A stretch of DNA of 64,000 nt from Roseovarius sp. 217 (lineage in GTDB: Bacteria > Pseudomonadota > Alphaproteobacteria > Rhodobacterales > Rhodobacteraceae). This document shows, piece by piece, positions 46,864-56,074 of the stretch. The notes under the pieces were generated by a model. It had not been told where the DNA came from, made no database searches, and worked only from the letters and a program-made list of their open reading frames with translations. The stretch is from contig NZ_CH902584.1 of assembly GCF_000152845.1 (NCBI RefSeq), positions 918,375 to 982,374 of the forward strand, read 5' to 3'. The position numbers and the translations under genes were made by a program. Within the stretch, counting starts at the first letter, position 1, and each line of letters begins with the position of its first letter.

Positions 46864-47089
46864 CGTGAGGGCGACATTGGCCCCAAGCGGTGAGTCGCGC
46901 GATCACTGGGCCGGGGACTAGCGATTCGACCATGGGAACTGCCACTTTATGCCAGAAAATCCCGTATAACCTCAAAGAGTTGCGTGACCCCTCCAAATCG
47001 CTAGGCCGCCGGACGGCCCAGCGATCGCGCGGCGCCCTTCGGGCTTGATTCCGCGCGGCTTATCGCTTGGGGCCAATGTCGCCTTCACG
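46864..47089. repeat. Long imperfect inverted-repeat element between convergent genes
   Basis: The left arm begins CGTGAGGGCGACATTGGCCC (46864) and the right arm, read on the other strand from 47089, begins CGTGAAGGCGACATTGGCCC. The arms share a further CCAAGCG-stretch, then a CGCGCGATC-CTGGGCC block and a CTAGCGATT end. The right arm has an extra roughly 24-base hairpin (GGCGCCC-TTC-GGGC region, about 47031-47045). Arm lengths are about 63 and 95 bases, around an AT-richer centre (46927-46998). No ORF lies inside. It fills almost the whole space between mrpG (+) and ugpC (-). It may act as a double terminator or be a non-autonomous mobile repeat. Confidence 0.7.
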
Positions 47090-47095
47090 CCAAAC

Positions 47096-48145
47096 TCACC
47101 CCAGCCGCGCGCCTGTCGCCGTGTCAAACAGATGCATATTGGCAGGCGAAATCGAGAGTCGCAGGGTCTCGCCACCATGCGAGAGCGCATGCACCCCCGG
47201 CAAGCTGGCGGTAAAGCCTTGGCCCGTGGCCAGTTTGCCGTGCAGCAGCGTGTTGGCACCCAAGGGTTCGGCGAGCAAGACCTGCATCACAATTGCGCCC
47301 TCTGGGTCGGGCGTCAGATGCTCGGGTCTGAGCCCGAGCATGACGGGACCGATATGGCCTGTGGGATTGGGTAGGCGCATGTCGCCGAGCCAGAGCGCGC
47401 CGTCGCGCCCCTCGACCTCGAGCACATTCATCGACGGGCTGCCGATGAACTGCGCGGCAAAGAGCGTCGCGGGGCGTTCATAAACGTCCAAAGGCGTGCC
47501 GATCTGTTCGGCGCGGCCCGCATTCATCACGATCATACGGTCGGCCATGGTCATCGCCTCGACCTGATCATGGGTGACATAGAGCGATGTAATGCCCAAT
47601 TTCGCCTGTAATTCGCGGATTTCCAGCCGCATCTGCACGCGCAGCTTGGCATCAAGATTTGAGAGCGGTTCGTCGAACAGGAACACCGAGGGCGCACGCA
47701 CGATGGCGCGCCCCATGGCGACACGCTGGCGCTGACCGCCCGAAAGCTGCCGGGGTTTGCGATCAAGGAGTTCGGTCAGTTGCAGGAGTTTGGCCGCGTC
47801 AGCCACCTTGGTCGCAATCTCGGCTTTGGGCAGGCCCGCAATCTTGAGGCCATAGCCCATGTTCTGCGCCACGCTCATATGCGGATAGAGCGCGTAATTC
47901 TGGAACACCATGGCGATGTCGCGGTCCATCGGTTCGAGATCATTGGCGCGGCGGTCGCCGATGCGCAATTCCCCCTCGGTGATCGTCTCGAGCCCCGCGA
48001 CCATGCGCAGGAGGGTGGATTTGCCACAGCCAGAGGGTCCGACGATGACGATGAATTCTCCATCGGCCACGTCGAGGCTGACACCCTGAATGACCTCGGT
48101 CGGACCAAAGCGTTTCTTGATATTGTCGAGGGATACGGTTGCCAT
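47096..48145 (-). CDS. ugpC: sn-Glycerol-3-phosphate ABC transporter ATP-binding protein UgpC
   Basis: ATPase of 349 residues (MalK/UgpC type). Walker [10 protein letters not shown] near residue 37, signature [14 protein letters not shown] near 134 and Walker [17 protein letters not shown] near 155. A C-terminal TOBE/regulatory domain (about 235-349) is present. ATG 48145 begins [11 protein letters not shown]. It lies five bases after ugpE and closes the operon, six bases from the inverted-repeat element. Confidence 0.93.
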   Translation of the reverse strand: MATVSLDNIKKRFGPTEVIQGVSLDVADGEFIVIVGPSGCGKSTLLRMVAGLETITEGELRIGDRRANDLEPMDRDIAMVFQNYALYPHMSVAQNMGYGLKIAGLPKAEIATKVADAAKLLQLTELLDRKPRQLSGGQRQRVAMGRAIVRAPSVFLFDEPLSNLDAKLRVQMRLEIRELQAKLGITSLYVTHDQVEAMTMADRMIVMNAGRAEQIGTPLDVYERPATLFAAQFIGSPSMNVLEVEGRDGALWLGDMRLPNPTGHIGPVMLGLRPEHLTPDPEGAIVMQVLLAEPLGANTLLHGKLATGQGFTASLPGVHALSHGGETLRLSISPANMHLFDTATGARLG

Positions 48146-48150
48146 ATCGT

Positions 48151-49008
48151 CTATTTCTCGCTGTCCACAAGGCCGCGGATAAAGAGTTTCTGCATCGAGA
48201 TGACCACCACCACCGGCGGGATCATTGCAAGGATCGAGGTGGCCATGATCACCGGCCAATCGGCCACGTCATCGCCCGACGGGAACATCTGGCGGATGCC
48301 CATGACGATGGTGTTCATCGAGGGGTCCGTGGTGATCAGAAGCGGCCAGAGATATTGATTCCAGCCATAGATGAAGAGGATCACGAAGAGCGCCGCAATG
48401 TTTGTCCGGCTCATCGGCAGGAGGATATCCCAGAAGAACTGCATCGGGCTGGCACCGTCGACGTGGGCCGCTTCGGCCAATTCATCGGGGATGGTGAGAA
48501 AGAACTGGCGAAAGAGAAAGGTCGCGGTGGCAGAGGCGATGAGCGGAAAGATCAGACCCTGATAGCTGTTGAGCATGCCAAAGCCAGCGATCACCTCATA
48601 GGTGGGCACGATGCGCACCTCGACGGGCAGCATCAAGGTGAGAAAGATCAGCCAGAAGAACATGTTGCGCCCCGGAAAGCGGAAATAGACGATGGCAAAG
48701 GCCGAGGTGAGCGAGATGATGATCTTGCCCACGGCAATGCCCACCGCCATGATCAGCGAGTTGCCCAGCATGGTCAGCACCGGCACGTTGACGCCCGCAA
48801 AGAGGGCTGCGGTGTAGTTCTCGATCAGTTGGTCACCGGGCCAGAGCGGCATCGGCGGGCGCACGATTTCGGGCTGCGTGACGGTCGAGGCCACGAACGC
48901 CAGCCAGATCGGGAAGAAGATCACCAATACGCCCGCAATCATCACCAGATGCGTGAGCCAGAGGCCAAAACCGCGCCGCTCGACCATGCCTGTGATCTCG
49001 CGGGCCAT
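48151..49008 (-). CDS. ugpE: Glycerol-3-phosphate ABC transporter permease UgpE
   Basis: A 285-residue permease with six helices. The EAA loop reads [29 protein letters not shown] (about 175-203), and the N-terminal [27 protein letters not shown] matches UgpE. The start overlaps the ugpA stop by one base (TGATG), giving coupling. Confidence 0.93.
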   Translation of the reverse strand: MAREITGMVERRGFGLWLTHLVMIAGVLVIFFPIWLAFVASTVTQPEIVRPPMPLWPGDQLIENYTAALFAGVNVPVLTMLGNSLIMAVGIAVGKIIISLTSAFAIVYFRFPGRNMFFWLIFLTLMLPVEVRIVPTYEVIAGFGMLNSYQGLIFPLIASATATFLFRQFFLTIPDELAEAAHVDGASPMQFFWDILLPMSRTNIAALFVILFIYGWNQYLWPLLITTDPSMNTIVMGIRQMFPSGDDVADWPVIMATSILAMIPPVVVVISMQKLFIRGLVDSEK

Positions 49009-49889
49009 CAGTAATGCACCCGTTTTTCGATATATTTGAACTGCAGCACGGTGAGCAGGCCGACGACCAATAGGAGGATCACGGATTGCGCCGCGCTGGA
49101 GCCGAGATCCTGACTGACGAACCCGTCGGAAAACACCTTGTAGACGAGGATGGTGGTGGATTGCTGCGGTCCGCCGGCGGTGATGGTGTGGATCACGCCG
49201 AAGGTCTCGAAGAAGGCGTAGACGATGTTGACCACCAGCAGAAAGAAGGTGGTGGGCGACAAGAGCGGCAGCACGATGGTAAAGAACCGCCGCCAGAAGC
49301 GCGCGCCGTCGATGGCGGCGGCCTCGATGATCGAGCGGGGCACGGCCTGAAGGGCGGCAAAGAAGAACAGAAAATTATAGCTGATCCGCCCCCATGCAGA
49401 GGCGGCGACGACCAATCCCATCGCTTCGGTCCCGTTCAGCACATGGTTCCAGTCATAGCCCAACTGCCCCAGATACCACGACACCACGCCGACGCGGGTG
49501 TTGAACATGAACATCCAGAGCACCCCGGCGATGGCCGGGGCCACCGCATAGGGCCAGATCAGCAGCGTGCGGTAGGTGCCAGCCGATTTCACCAGCCGGT
49601 CGGCCATGACCGCGAGAAACAGCGCCGGGATCATCGACGCCAGAGTGACCAGCGTGGAAAACACCGCCGTGGTCAGGAAAGACGCGCGGTAATAGGGGTC
49701 CCCGAGCAGGTATTCGAAATTTCCAAGCCCCACGAATTGCGACGAGAGGCCGAAGGGATCGGGAATGAAGAGCGACTGCCAGACCGCCTGCCCTGCCGGA
49801 TAGAAGAAGAACACCGCAGAGATAAACACCTGCGGGGCAATGAGGCAGAGCGGCAAGAGCCAGCCTTTGAACGTGACACGTTTTTCCAT
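49008..49889 (-). CDS. ugpA: Glycerol-3-phosphate ABC transporter permease UgpA
   Basis: A 293-residue permease with six helices. The N terminus MEKRVTFKGWLLPLCLIAPQVFIS and the EAA loop RSIIEAAAIDGARFWRRFFTIVLPLLSPTTFF (about 185-216) fit UgpA. It is 37 bases after ugpB, with a strong hairpin in the gap. Confidence 0.93.
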   Translation of the reverse strand: MEKRVTFKGWLLPLCLIAPQVFISAVFFFYPAGQAVWQSLFIPDPFGLSSQFVGLGNFEYLLGDPYYRASFLTTAVFSTLVTLASMIPALFLAVMADRLVKSAGTYRTLLIWPYAVAPAIAGVLWMFMFNTRVGVVSWYLGQLGYDWNHVLNGTEAMGLVVAASAWGRISYNFLFFFAALQAVPRSIIEAAAIDGARFWRRFFTIVLPLLSPTTFFLLVVNIVYAFFETFGVIHTITAGGPQQSTTILVYKVFSDGFVSQDLGSSAAQSVILLLVVGLLTVLQFKYIEKRVHY

Positions 49890-49898
49890 GCGCGGTCA

Positions 49899-49918
49899 GG
49901 GGCCGGTTGCCCGGCCCC
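49899..49918 (-). other. Hairpin between ugpB and ugpA
   Basis: GGGGCCGG-TTGC-CCGGCCCC: eight perfect pairs with a four-base loop, eight bases after the ugpB stop and ten before ugpA. Such intercistronic hairpins often raise the level of the binding-protein message over that of the permeases. No T-tract follows. Confidence 0.6.
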
Positions 49919-49926
49919 AACGTGAC

Positions 49927-51240
49927 TCAGCGGTTGGCTTGTTCGAACCGGCGCAGCAGTTGGTTGCCGCGTTCCACGGCCGTATCCAGCGCCGCCTGCG
50001 CGTCCTTGTCACCGGACCAGACCGCCTCTAGCTCTTCGTCGATGATGGCGCGGATCTGGTCGAAAGAGCCAAGGCGCAGACCCTTGGAATTCTCGGTCGG
50101 TTCCTTGCTGGTCATCTGGGTTACGGCAATGTCCGTGCCGGGGTTGGCCTCATAGAACCCTGCGGCGCGCGTCACCTCGGCTGCGGCGGAGGTGATGGGC
50201 AGGTAGCCGGTGTTCTGGTGCCATTGCGCCTGCACCTCGGGCGAGGAGAGATAGTTGAGGAAGGCGGCGACAGCCGTGTATTCTTCGGGCTCGTGCCCCT
50301 GCATCACCCAGAGCGAGGCCCCGCCGATGATGGTGTTCTGCGGCGCGCCCTCGACACCGTCCCAATAGGGCAGCGGGCGGATCTGGAAATCGAACTGAGC
50401 CTCGGCTTTGACGCCGGCGTAGCCTGCCGAGCTCTCGGTAAAGAGCGCGCAATCGCCGCCACGGAAATTGGCACCCGCCTCATTGCGGCGACCGGCGTAG
50501 ATGAATTTGCCGTCCTTGGCCCATTCCCCCAGCTTGGCGATATGCTGCACCTGAAGCGGGCCGTTGAACACCAGTTCGGTATCCAAGCCGTCAAAGCCAT
50601 TGGCCTGCGTGGCGAAGGGGACATTGTGATAGGCCGAGAAACTCTCGAGATGCACCCAACTCTGCCAGGAGGTGGTATAGGGGCAGGCATGGCCCGCCTC
50701 TTTGAGTTGGCCCAGAACCGTATCGACGTTCTGCCAAGTGCTGAGATCGGTATCAGGGTCGATGCCTGCGCCCGACAGCGCGTCGCGGTTCACATAGAGA
50801 ACCTGTGTGGAAGAGTTGTAGGGCAGCGAGAGCATCTGACCTTCGGCGGTGGTGTAATAGCCGGTCACGGCGGACAGATACGCCTCCGGGTCGAAGGGCA
50901 AGCCCGACTCGGCCATCACCTCATACACCGGCTTGATTGCGCCCTTGGCGGCCATCATGCTGGCGGTGCCAACCTCGAACACCTGGAGGATATGCGGCTG
51001 CTCGCCCGCGCGAAAGGCGGCGATCCCGGCATTGAGCGCCTCGGAATAGTTGCCCTTGGGCGATGCGGTGACCTTGTAATCGCTCTGACCGGCGTTAAAG
51101 CCTGCGACTTGTTCATCGAGCAATTCGGCCAGCCGCCCGGTGAATGCGTGCCAGAACTGGATTTCGGTCTGAGCGGCGGCGGCGAGCGGCGCGAGGGCCG
51201 TGGTGGCGGCAAGAATGGCGCCAAAAGCGAATTTAGACAT
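49927..51240 (-). CDS. ugpB: Glycerol-3-phosphate-binding periplasmic protein UgpB
   Basis: Periplasmic binding protein of 437 residues. A Sec signal covers about 1-23 (ending LAAAAQ). UgpB hallmarks are IQFWHAFTGRLAELLDEQVAGFN (about 27-49), FRAGEQPHILQVFEVGTASMMAA, LPYNSSTQVLYVNRDAL and WQSWVHLESFSAYHNVPFATQANGFDG. It brings in sn-glycerol-3-phosphate or glycerophosphodiesters, a phosphorus and carbon source. I see no convincing Pho box in the 200-base upstream gap, which contains a terminator and a second hairpin. Confidence 0.92.
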   Translation of the reverse strand: MSKFAFGAILAATTALAPLAAAAQTEIQFWHAFTGRLAELLDEQVAGFNAGQSDYKVTASPKGNYSEALNAGIAAFRAGEQPHILQVFEVGTASMMAAKGAIKPVYEVMAESGLPFDPEAYLSAVTGYYTTAEGQMLSLPYNSSTQVLYVNRDALSGAGIDPDTDLSTWQNVDTVLGQLKEAGHACPYTTSWQSWVHLESFSAYHNVPFATQANGFDGLDTELVFNGPLQVQHIAKLGEWAKDGKFIYAGRRNEAGANFRGGDCALFTESSAGYAGVKAEAQFDFQIRPLPYWDGVEGAPQNTIIGGASLWVMQGHEPEEYTAVAAFLNYLSSPEVQAQWHQNTGYLPITSAAAEVTRAAGFYEANPGTDIAVTQMTSKEPTENSKGLRLGSFDQIRAIIDEELEAVWSGDKDAQAALDTAVERGNQLLRRFEQANR

Positions 51241-51310
51241 CTGATCCTCCCTGTGGAACGCGTGCCCGGATCAACCCGTCCCGCCGCGTCTTGCGCGGTC
51301 AAGCTACACG

Positions 51311-51348
51311 TAAAAAGAGAACAGGCAACCGTGGTAACGGCTGCCTGT
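51311..51348 (-). terminator. Intrinsic terminator downstream of bhcD
   Basis: On the minus strand ACAGGCA-G-CCGT-TACC-ACGG-T-TGCCTGT, 11 pairs with one mismatch, followed by TCTCTTTTTA. It lies 94 bases beyond the bhcD stop and 71 before ugpB, so it separates the bhc operon from the ugp operon. Confidence 0.75.
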
Positions 51349-51373
51349 GCAAATTTCACCAAACTGTTATGAA

Positions 51374-51417
51374 GCAATTTCAGAAAAAGCTCATGGACTT
51401 TTTCGGTTCGAAATTGC
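51374..51417. other. Nested AT-rich inverted repeat after bhcD
   Basis: GCAATTTC (51374-51381) pairs with GAAATTGC (51410-51417), and inside it GAAAAAG (51383-51389) pairs with CTTTTTC (51398-51404). Its location 25 bases past the bhcD stop suggests a message-end structure or a regulator site for ugpB. Confidence 0.45.
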
Positions 51418-51441
51418 GTCGAAACAAACAGTTAACGCGGA

Positions 51442-52446
51442 TCAGCCTAGGGTGATGGGTGTCACCAGCCCTTGTTCGCGCGCCAGTTTGGCCGCGACAG
51501 AGGCCACGGCGAGATCCTGAAGCCCCACGCCGGTGCCGTCAAAGAGGGTGATTTCCTCGGCATTGCTGCGCCCGGTATGGGTGCCGTTGATCACGGCCCC
51601 GATGGGGGTAATGTCAGCCTCGGCAATCAGACCCTTGCCGACCGCATGCTGTGCCTCGCCAATGCTGATCGACTGCGCGATTTCATCAGCAAAGACGGCG
51701 GCACGCTGGAAGAGCGCCGGATCGACCTCTTGCTTGCCCTTGGTATCGGTGCCCATGCAGGCGATATGGGTGCCGGGTTTGACCCAATCGGCCATCATCA
51801 GCGGCTCAAACGCGGAGGTGATCGTGATGATCACATCGGCCTGCGCGCCCAGCTCTTCTTGGGTGACGGCCTCAAACTCCAGCCCCAGCTCCTCGGCCAC
51901 AGCGCCAAGGCGCGGCAGCATGTCGGGATGCGGGTTCCAAGCCACGACCTTTTCAAAGGCACGCTGCTCGACGGCGGCGCGCAATTGGAAGGTGGATTGG
52001 TGGCCTGCGCCGACCATGCCCAGAACCTTGGAGTCGTTACGCGCCAGATGCGCGATGGAAACCGAAGACGAGGCCGCCGTGCGCAGCGCGGTCAGATAGT
52101 TGCCGCCCACCAGCGCAGAGAGCCGCCCGGTATCGGGATCGAACAGGAACACGGTGGACTGATGGTTGGTCAGCCCCTTGTCCATATTGCCCGGCCAATA
52201 GCCCCCGGCCTTGAGGCCCAGCGACAGGCCAGAGCGGTCAAACCCGCCCTTGAAGCCATAGAGCGCGTCGGCATGGCCAATCGCCTCGCGGACGACCGGA
52301 AAGTTATAGGCATCGCCGCGCGCCATGGCGGCAAACACCGCCTCGACCGCGCCAAAGGCATCCGCGCGGCTGATGATTTTCTGGCAGATTTCCTCGCCGA
52401 CGATCACGAAACCGTCGGCGGACACTTCGTTCTGGGTATTCATCAT
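51442..52446 (-). CDS. bhcD: Iminosuccinate reductase BhcD
   Basis: Ornithine cyclodeaminase/mu-crystallin-family enzyme of 334 residues. In the beta-hydroxyaspartate cycle it reduces iminosuccinate to L-aspartate with NAD(P)H. The Rossmann motif GMVGAGHQS lies near residues 139-147, with SLGLKAGGYWPGN near 68 and GTHIACMGTDTKGKQEVD near 230. ATG pairs at 52446 and 52443 are both possible. It is the last gene of the operon bhcA-bhcB-bhcC-bhcD, nine bases after bhcC. The context makes BhcD far likelier than ornithine cyclodeaminase. Confidence 0.92.
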   Translation of the reverse strand: MMNTQNEVSADGFVIVGEEICQKIISRADAFGAVEAVFAAMARGDAYNFPVVREAIGHADALYGFKGGFDRSGLSLGLKAGGYWPGNMDKGLTNHQSTVFLFDPDTGRLSALVGGNYLTALRTAASSSVSIAHLARNDSKVLGMVGAGHQSTFQLRAAVEQRAFEKVVAWNPHPDMLPRLGAVAEELGLEFEAVTQEELGAQADVIITITSAFEPLMMADWVKPGTHIACMGTDTKGKQEVDPALFQRAAVFADEIAQSISIGEAQHAVGKGLIAEADITPIGAVINGTHTGRSNAEEITLFDGTGVGLQDLAVASVAAKLAREQGLVTPITLG

Positions 52447-52454
52447 GCCAGCCC

Positions 52455-53618
52455 TTAGTAGGCCCGACCGCGTGCCGAGACCGGCCACACGGTTTCGACC
52501 TTGCCGTTCCGCACGCCGACATACCAGTCATGCACGTTGCAGGTCGGATCGCAGTGACCGGGAACGAGGCGCAGCTTGTCGTTTACCTTGAGCACGCCAT
52601 CGGGATCGGCAACGACGCCATGTTCGTCCGAACATTTGACGTATTGCACATCGGTGCGGCCAAAGATGACCGGCAGGCCCGAGTCGACCGACTGCGCCTT
52701 GAGGCCCGCGTCAACGATGGCCTTGTCGGCCTTGGCATGGCTCATGACGGAGGTCAGGATGAAGAGCGCGTTTTCCCATTCGCCCTGGTCGATACGCTTG
52801 CCATCCTTGTCGAGGATGCGGCCATAATCGGCGTCCATAAAGGCGTAAGAGCCACACTGAAGCTCGTTATAAACGCCCGAGTTGCCCTCGAAATAGTAGC
52901 TGCCGGTGCCGCCACCGCCGACGATGTCACACTCGAGCCCCTCGGCCTTGAGCGTGTCGACAGCATCCTTGACCTGTGCCACGGCGAGGTCGATCTTGGC
53001 CTTGCGGTCCTCGTATTTGTCCATGTGCTGCATCGCGCCCTGATAGGCCTGAATGCCCGCGAACTTGAGGCCCGGTGCGGCGTCGATGGCCTTGGCGATT
53101 TCCACCACGGCGGGGGTAGTGGTCACACCGCAGCGGCCTGCGCCACAGTCGATTTCCACCAGACATTCGATCTGGGTGCCATGCTTTTGCGCGGCCGCCG
53201 AGAGATCCGCCACATTGGTCAGATCATCGACGCAGCAGATGGTGCGCGCGCCCAGTTTCGGCATCCGCGCCAGACGGTCGATCTTGGCGGGATCACGGAC
53301 CTGGTTCGACACGAGAACGTCCTTGATGCCACCACGGGCGAACACCTCGGCCTCGCTGACCTTTTGGCAGCAGACGCCGCAGGCACCACCAAGGCTTTCT
53401 TGCAGGAGCGCCACATCAACGGATTTGTGCATCTTGCCGTGGACACGGTGGCGCATGCCATGATCGCGGGCCCAATCGCCCATCTTCTTGATGTTGCGTT
53501 CCAGCGCATCGAGATCGAGCACAAGGCAGGGCGTCTGGATGTCGGATTCGTCCATGCCCGGCAGGGCGGGAATGTCATAGCCCACTTCGAATTCGTCGAG
53601 ATTGATCGTGTCTTTCAT
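52455..53618 (-). CDS. bhcC: Beta-hydroxyaspartate aldolase BhcC
   Basis: PLP enzyme of 387 residues of the D-threonine aldolase/alanine-racemase fold. It condenses glycine and glyoxylate to (2R,3S)-beta-hydroxyaspartate. The PLP lysine is probably in RHRVHGKMHKSVDVA (about residues 56-70), GGGGTGSY near 233-240 binds phosphate, and a metal site is suggested by the C-terminal LVPGHCDPTCNVHDWY. It lies 68 bases after bhcB. Alone it could be called D-threonine aldolase; the operon fixes the role. Confidence 0.93.
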   Translation of the reverse strand: MKDTINLDEFEVGYDIPALPGMDESDIQTPCLVLDLDALERNIKKMGDWARDHGMRHRVHGKMHKSVDVALLQESLGGACGVCCQKVSEAEVFARGGIKDVLVSNQVRDPAKIDRLARMPKLGARTICCVDDLTNVADLSAAAQKHGTQIECLVEIDCGAGRCGVTTTPAVVEIAKAIDAAPGLKFAGIQAYQGAMQHMDKYEDRKAKIDLAVAQVKDAVDTLKAEGLECDIVGGGGTGSYYFEGNSGVYNELQCGSYAFMDADYGRILDKDGKRIDQGEWENALFILTSVMSHAKADKAIVDAGLKAQSVDSGLPVIFGRTDVQYVKCSDEHGVVADPDGVLKVNDKLRLVPGHCDPTCNVHDWYVGVRNGKVETVWPVSARGRAY

Positions 53619-53686
53619 CGGATATCCTCCCAGATTACGGGTTGTTCAGTTGCGGCGCGCGAGGATCGCGCACCGAAGGAAATTGG

Positions 53687-54655
53687 TCATTTGATCCACG
53701 GCAGCGTGTCGAGATCGACATTGCCGCCGGTGATGATCACACCCACGCGCTTGCCCGCGAAAACCTCGCGGTTTTTGAGGATGGTGGCAAGAGGTACGGC
53801 GCAGCTTGCCTCGATCACGATCTTCATCCGCTTCCAGGTGAGTTTCATCGCGTCGATGATTTCCTCTTCGCTGGCGGTCAGAATGTCGGTGACATTGTGG
53901 CTGACGAAATGCCAGGTGTTTTCCTTGAGCGGCACCTTGAGGCCATCGGCCACGGTCTCAGGCGCGTCATCCGCGATGATGTGCCCCGCCTTGAAGCTGC
54001 GATAGGCGTCGTCCGCCTGTTCCGGCTCTGCGGCATAGATTTTGACATGCGGTGCCAGATTCGAGAGCGTGAGGCAGGTGCCCGACACCATGCCGCCACC
54101 GCCAATTGGGGCGATCACGGCATCCAGCCCATCCACCTGTTCCAGCAGTTCGGCAGAGCAGGTGGCCTGACCGGCAATGACGCGCAGGTCGTTGTAGGGG
54201 TGGACGAATTCCGCGCCGGTTTCGGCCTGAACCTTGGCAAATACTTCTTCGCGGCTGGTGGTTGATGGCTCGCATTCCGTAATGATGCCACCATAGCCCC
54301 GCACAGCATCCTTTTTCGCCTGCGGGGCGGTGCGGGGCATGACCACGTAGCAGGGGATGCCTCGCCGCCCAGCGGCATAGCTGAGCGACAGCGCATGATT
54401 GCCAGAGCTGTGGGTTGCCACACCCTTTTCCGCCATCGCGTCGGTCAGACCAAAGACCGCGTTGGAGGCACCGCGCACCTTGAAGGCACCGGCCTTTTGG
54501 AAGTTCTCGCATTTGAAGAACAGTTCCGCCCCGGTCAGGTCGTTGAGAAAGGACGAGGTCAGCACAGGCGTGCGGTGGATGTAGGGTTTGATACGCTCAT
54601 GCGCGGCGCGCATGTCGTCAATGGTCAGATCGCTTGCGATGCGTTGATCCAGCAT
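53687..54655 (-). CDS. bhcB: Beta-hydroxyaspartate dehydratase BhcB
   Basis: Serine/threonine dehydratase-fold PLP enzyme of 322 residues that turns beta-hydroxyaspartate into iminosuccinate. The PLP lysine lies in FQKAGAFKVRGA (about 50-61), SSGNHALSLSYAA near 82-94 and the phosphate loop PIGGGGMVSG near 181-190. ATG 54655 follows AAAGGAAGAGAC and is chosen over a start five codons upstream. It lies 11 bases after bhcA. Confidence 0.93.
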   Translation of the reverse strand: MLDQRIASDLTIDDMRAAHERIKPYIHRTPVLTSSFLNDLTGAELFFKCENFQKAGAFKVRGASNAVFGLTDAMAEKGVATHSSGNHALSLSYAAGRRGIPCYVVMPRTAPQAKKDAVRGYGGIITECEPSTTSREEVFAKVQAETGAEFVHPYNDLRVIAGQATCSAELLEQVDGLDAVIAPIGGGGMVSGTCLTLSNLAPHVKIYAAEPEQADDAYRSFKAGHIIADDAPETVADGLKVPLKENTWHFVSHNVTDILTASEEEIIDAMKLTWKRMKIVIEASCAVPLATILKNREVFAGKRVGVIITGGNVDLDTLPWIK

Positions 54656-54666
54656 GTCTCTTCCTT

Positions 54667-55860
54667 TCACGCGGCTTTTTCGGCCAGAACGGGTTTGGCG
54701 GTCGAGCGGTAGTATTCCTGCGCCGCGATCACACCAGACCCCAGTTTAACCGGGTAATTCAAATCCACCATCGCCATTTCGAGCGTCGCCAGACCCGAGA
54801 GCATCATCGACTCGGTCAGGCTCCCGAGATGGCCGATGCGGAAGGCGCGGCCGTTCATCTCGCCCAGACCCACGCCAAAGCTCATGCCGTAGGTTCCAAA
54901 GACACGCTCTGTTAGGCGGTTGCTGTCAAAGCCCTCGGGCACAAAGACCGCACTGACGGTGTCCGAGTAGAGATCTGGCGTCTGCGCCACCAGTTTCAAG
55001 CCCCAGGCGTCAACCGCGCGGCGCACGCCCTCTGCGATCCGGGCGTGACGGGCATAGACATTCTCAAGCCCTTCTTCGAACAGCATGTTGAGGCTCTCGG
55101 CCATGCCGTAGATCAATTGCAAGGGCGGGGTATACGGGAACCCACCTTTGGCATTGGCACCCATCATATCACGGAAATCAAAGAAGGTGCGCGGCAATTT
55201 GGCGGTTTCCATCATCGCCAGCGCCTTGGGGCTGACGGCGAGGATTGCCATGCCGGTGTTGAGCATGAAGCCCTTTTGCGAGCCGGAGACCGCGATATCG
55301 ACGCCCCAGTCATCCATCTCGAAGGGCATAGAGCCCAAGGAGCTGACGCAATCGACCATGAGAAGTGCCGGATGCTTTGCAGAGTTCATCGCACCCCGGA
55401 CAGCGGCGATGTCCGAGCGGACGCCGGTCGCGGTCTCGTTATGCGTGACAAGAACGGCCTTGATGCTGTGGCCCTTGTCGGCGGTCAGCGCCTCTTGGAA
55501 ACGGTCAGCGGGCGCGCCGCTGCCCCAAGGGCATTCGATGATCTGCACGTCGAGGCCGTGGCGTTGGCACATGTCGATCCAGCGGTGGCTGAACATGCCG
55601 TACCGCGCCACAAGAACCTTGTCGCCGGGGCTGAGCGTGTTGGTGATCGCCGCCTCCCAGCCGCCGGTGCCGGAGGCGGGAAAGGTGATGATCTCGCCCT
55701 TGGTGGTGCTGAAGACGGTCTTGCAGCCCTTGAGCACCGGGTTGAGCGTGTTGACGAAAGCGGGCGAGCGGTGGTCCTGCGTCTGCACCTGCATGGCGCG
55801 ACGCAACCGGTCGGGAATGTTCGTGGGGCCGGGAATGAAAACCGGGTTCTGATCTGACAT
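54667..55860 (-). CDS. bhcA: Aspartate-glyoxylate aminotransferase BhcA
   Basis: Class V aminotransferase of 397 residues. It transfers the amino group of L-aspartate to glyoxylate, giving oxaloacetate and glycine. The N-terminal FIPGPTNIPDRLRRAMQVQ, the phosphate-binding region FPASGTGGWEAAITN (about 59-73) and the PLP lysine in VSGSQKGFML (about 187-196) are visible. The start at 55860 has a strong AGAGGAGGA Shine-Dalgarno. First gene of the bhc operon; an AT-rich regulatory region separates it from divergent bhcR. Confidence 0.93.
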   Translation of the reverse strand: MSDQNPVFIPGPTNIPDRLRRAMQVQTQDHRSPAFVNTLNPVLKGCKTVFSTTKGEIITFPASGTGGWEAAITNTLSPGDKVLVARYGMFSHRWIDMCQRHGLDVQIIECPWGSGAPADRFQEALTADKGHSIKAVLVTHNETATGVRSDIAAVRGAMNSAKHPALLMVDCVSSLGSMPFEMDDWGVDIAVSGSQKGFMLNTGMAILAVSPKALAMMETAKLPRTFFDFRDMMGANAKGGFPYTPPLQLIYGMAESLNMLFEEGLENVYARHARIAEGVRRAVDAWGLKLVAQTPDLYSDTVSAVFVPEGFDSNRLTERVFGTYGMSFGVGLGEMNGRAFRIGHLGSLTESMMLSGLATLEMAMVDLNYPVKLGSGVIAAQEYYRSTAKPVLAEKAA

Positions 55861-56074
55861 TGCGCCATCCTCCTCTGAGATGAGCATACTATGACGCAGG
55901 AAGTCCGCCTTTGCAATTTTCTTGAAAGGTATTTTCATTATATTAATAAAATAATCAAACATATGATATTGTTTGATTTTTATTTTTTCATAACGAATTA
56001 AAAGAATAACATGAAAATATTTTTTATTCTGCATACAATCGCCCACCACGACAGCCACCAAGGGAATCACCGCC
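55861..56074. promoter_or_regulatory. AT-rich divergent control region bhcA/bhcR with nested palindromes
   Basis: The 214 bases are strikingly AT-rich against a GC-rich genome. Three inverted repeats occur: TGAAA-GGTAT-TTTCA (55923-55937), AATCAAAC-ATATGATATT-GTTTGATT (55953-55978) and AGAATAA-N14-TTATTCT (56003-56030). They are placed to bind a dimeric regulator such as BhcR, and both promoters must lie here. I cannot assign each repeat to a specific protein. Confidence 0.65.

Noticed and set aside
46864..47089. Insertion sequence
   Set aside because: Terminal inverted repeats are present but there is no transposase frame and the unit is only about 226 bases, so at most a non-autonomous element.
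51241..51441. Pho box upstream of ugpB
   Set aside because: No pair of CTGTCAT-like repeats at 11-base spacing could be found; the repeats seen are better explained by a terminator and a hairpin.
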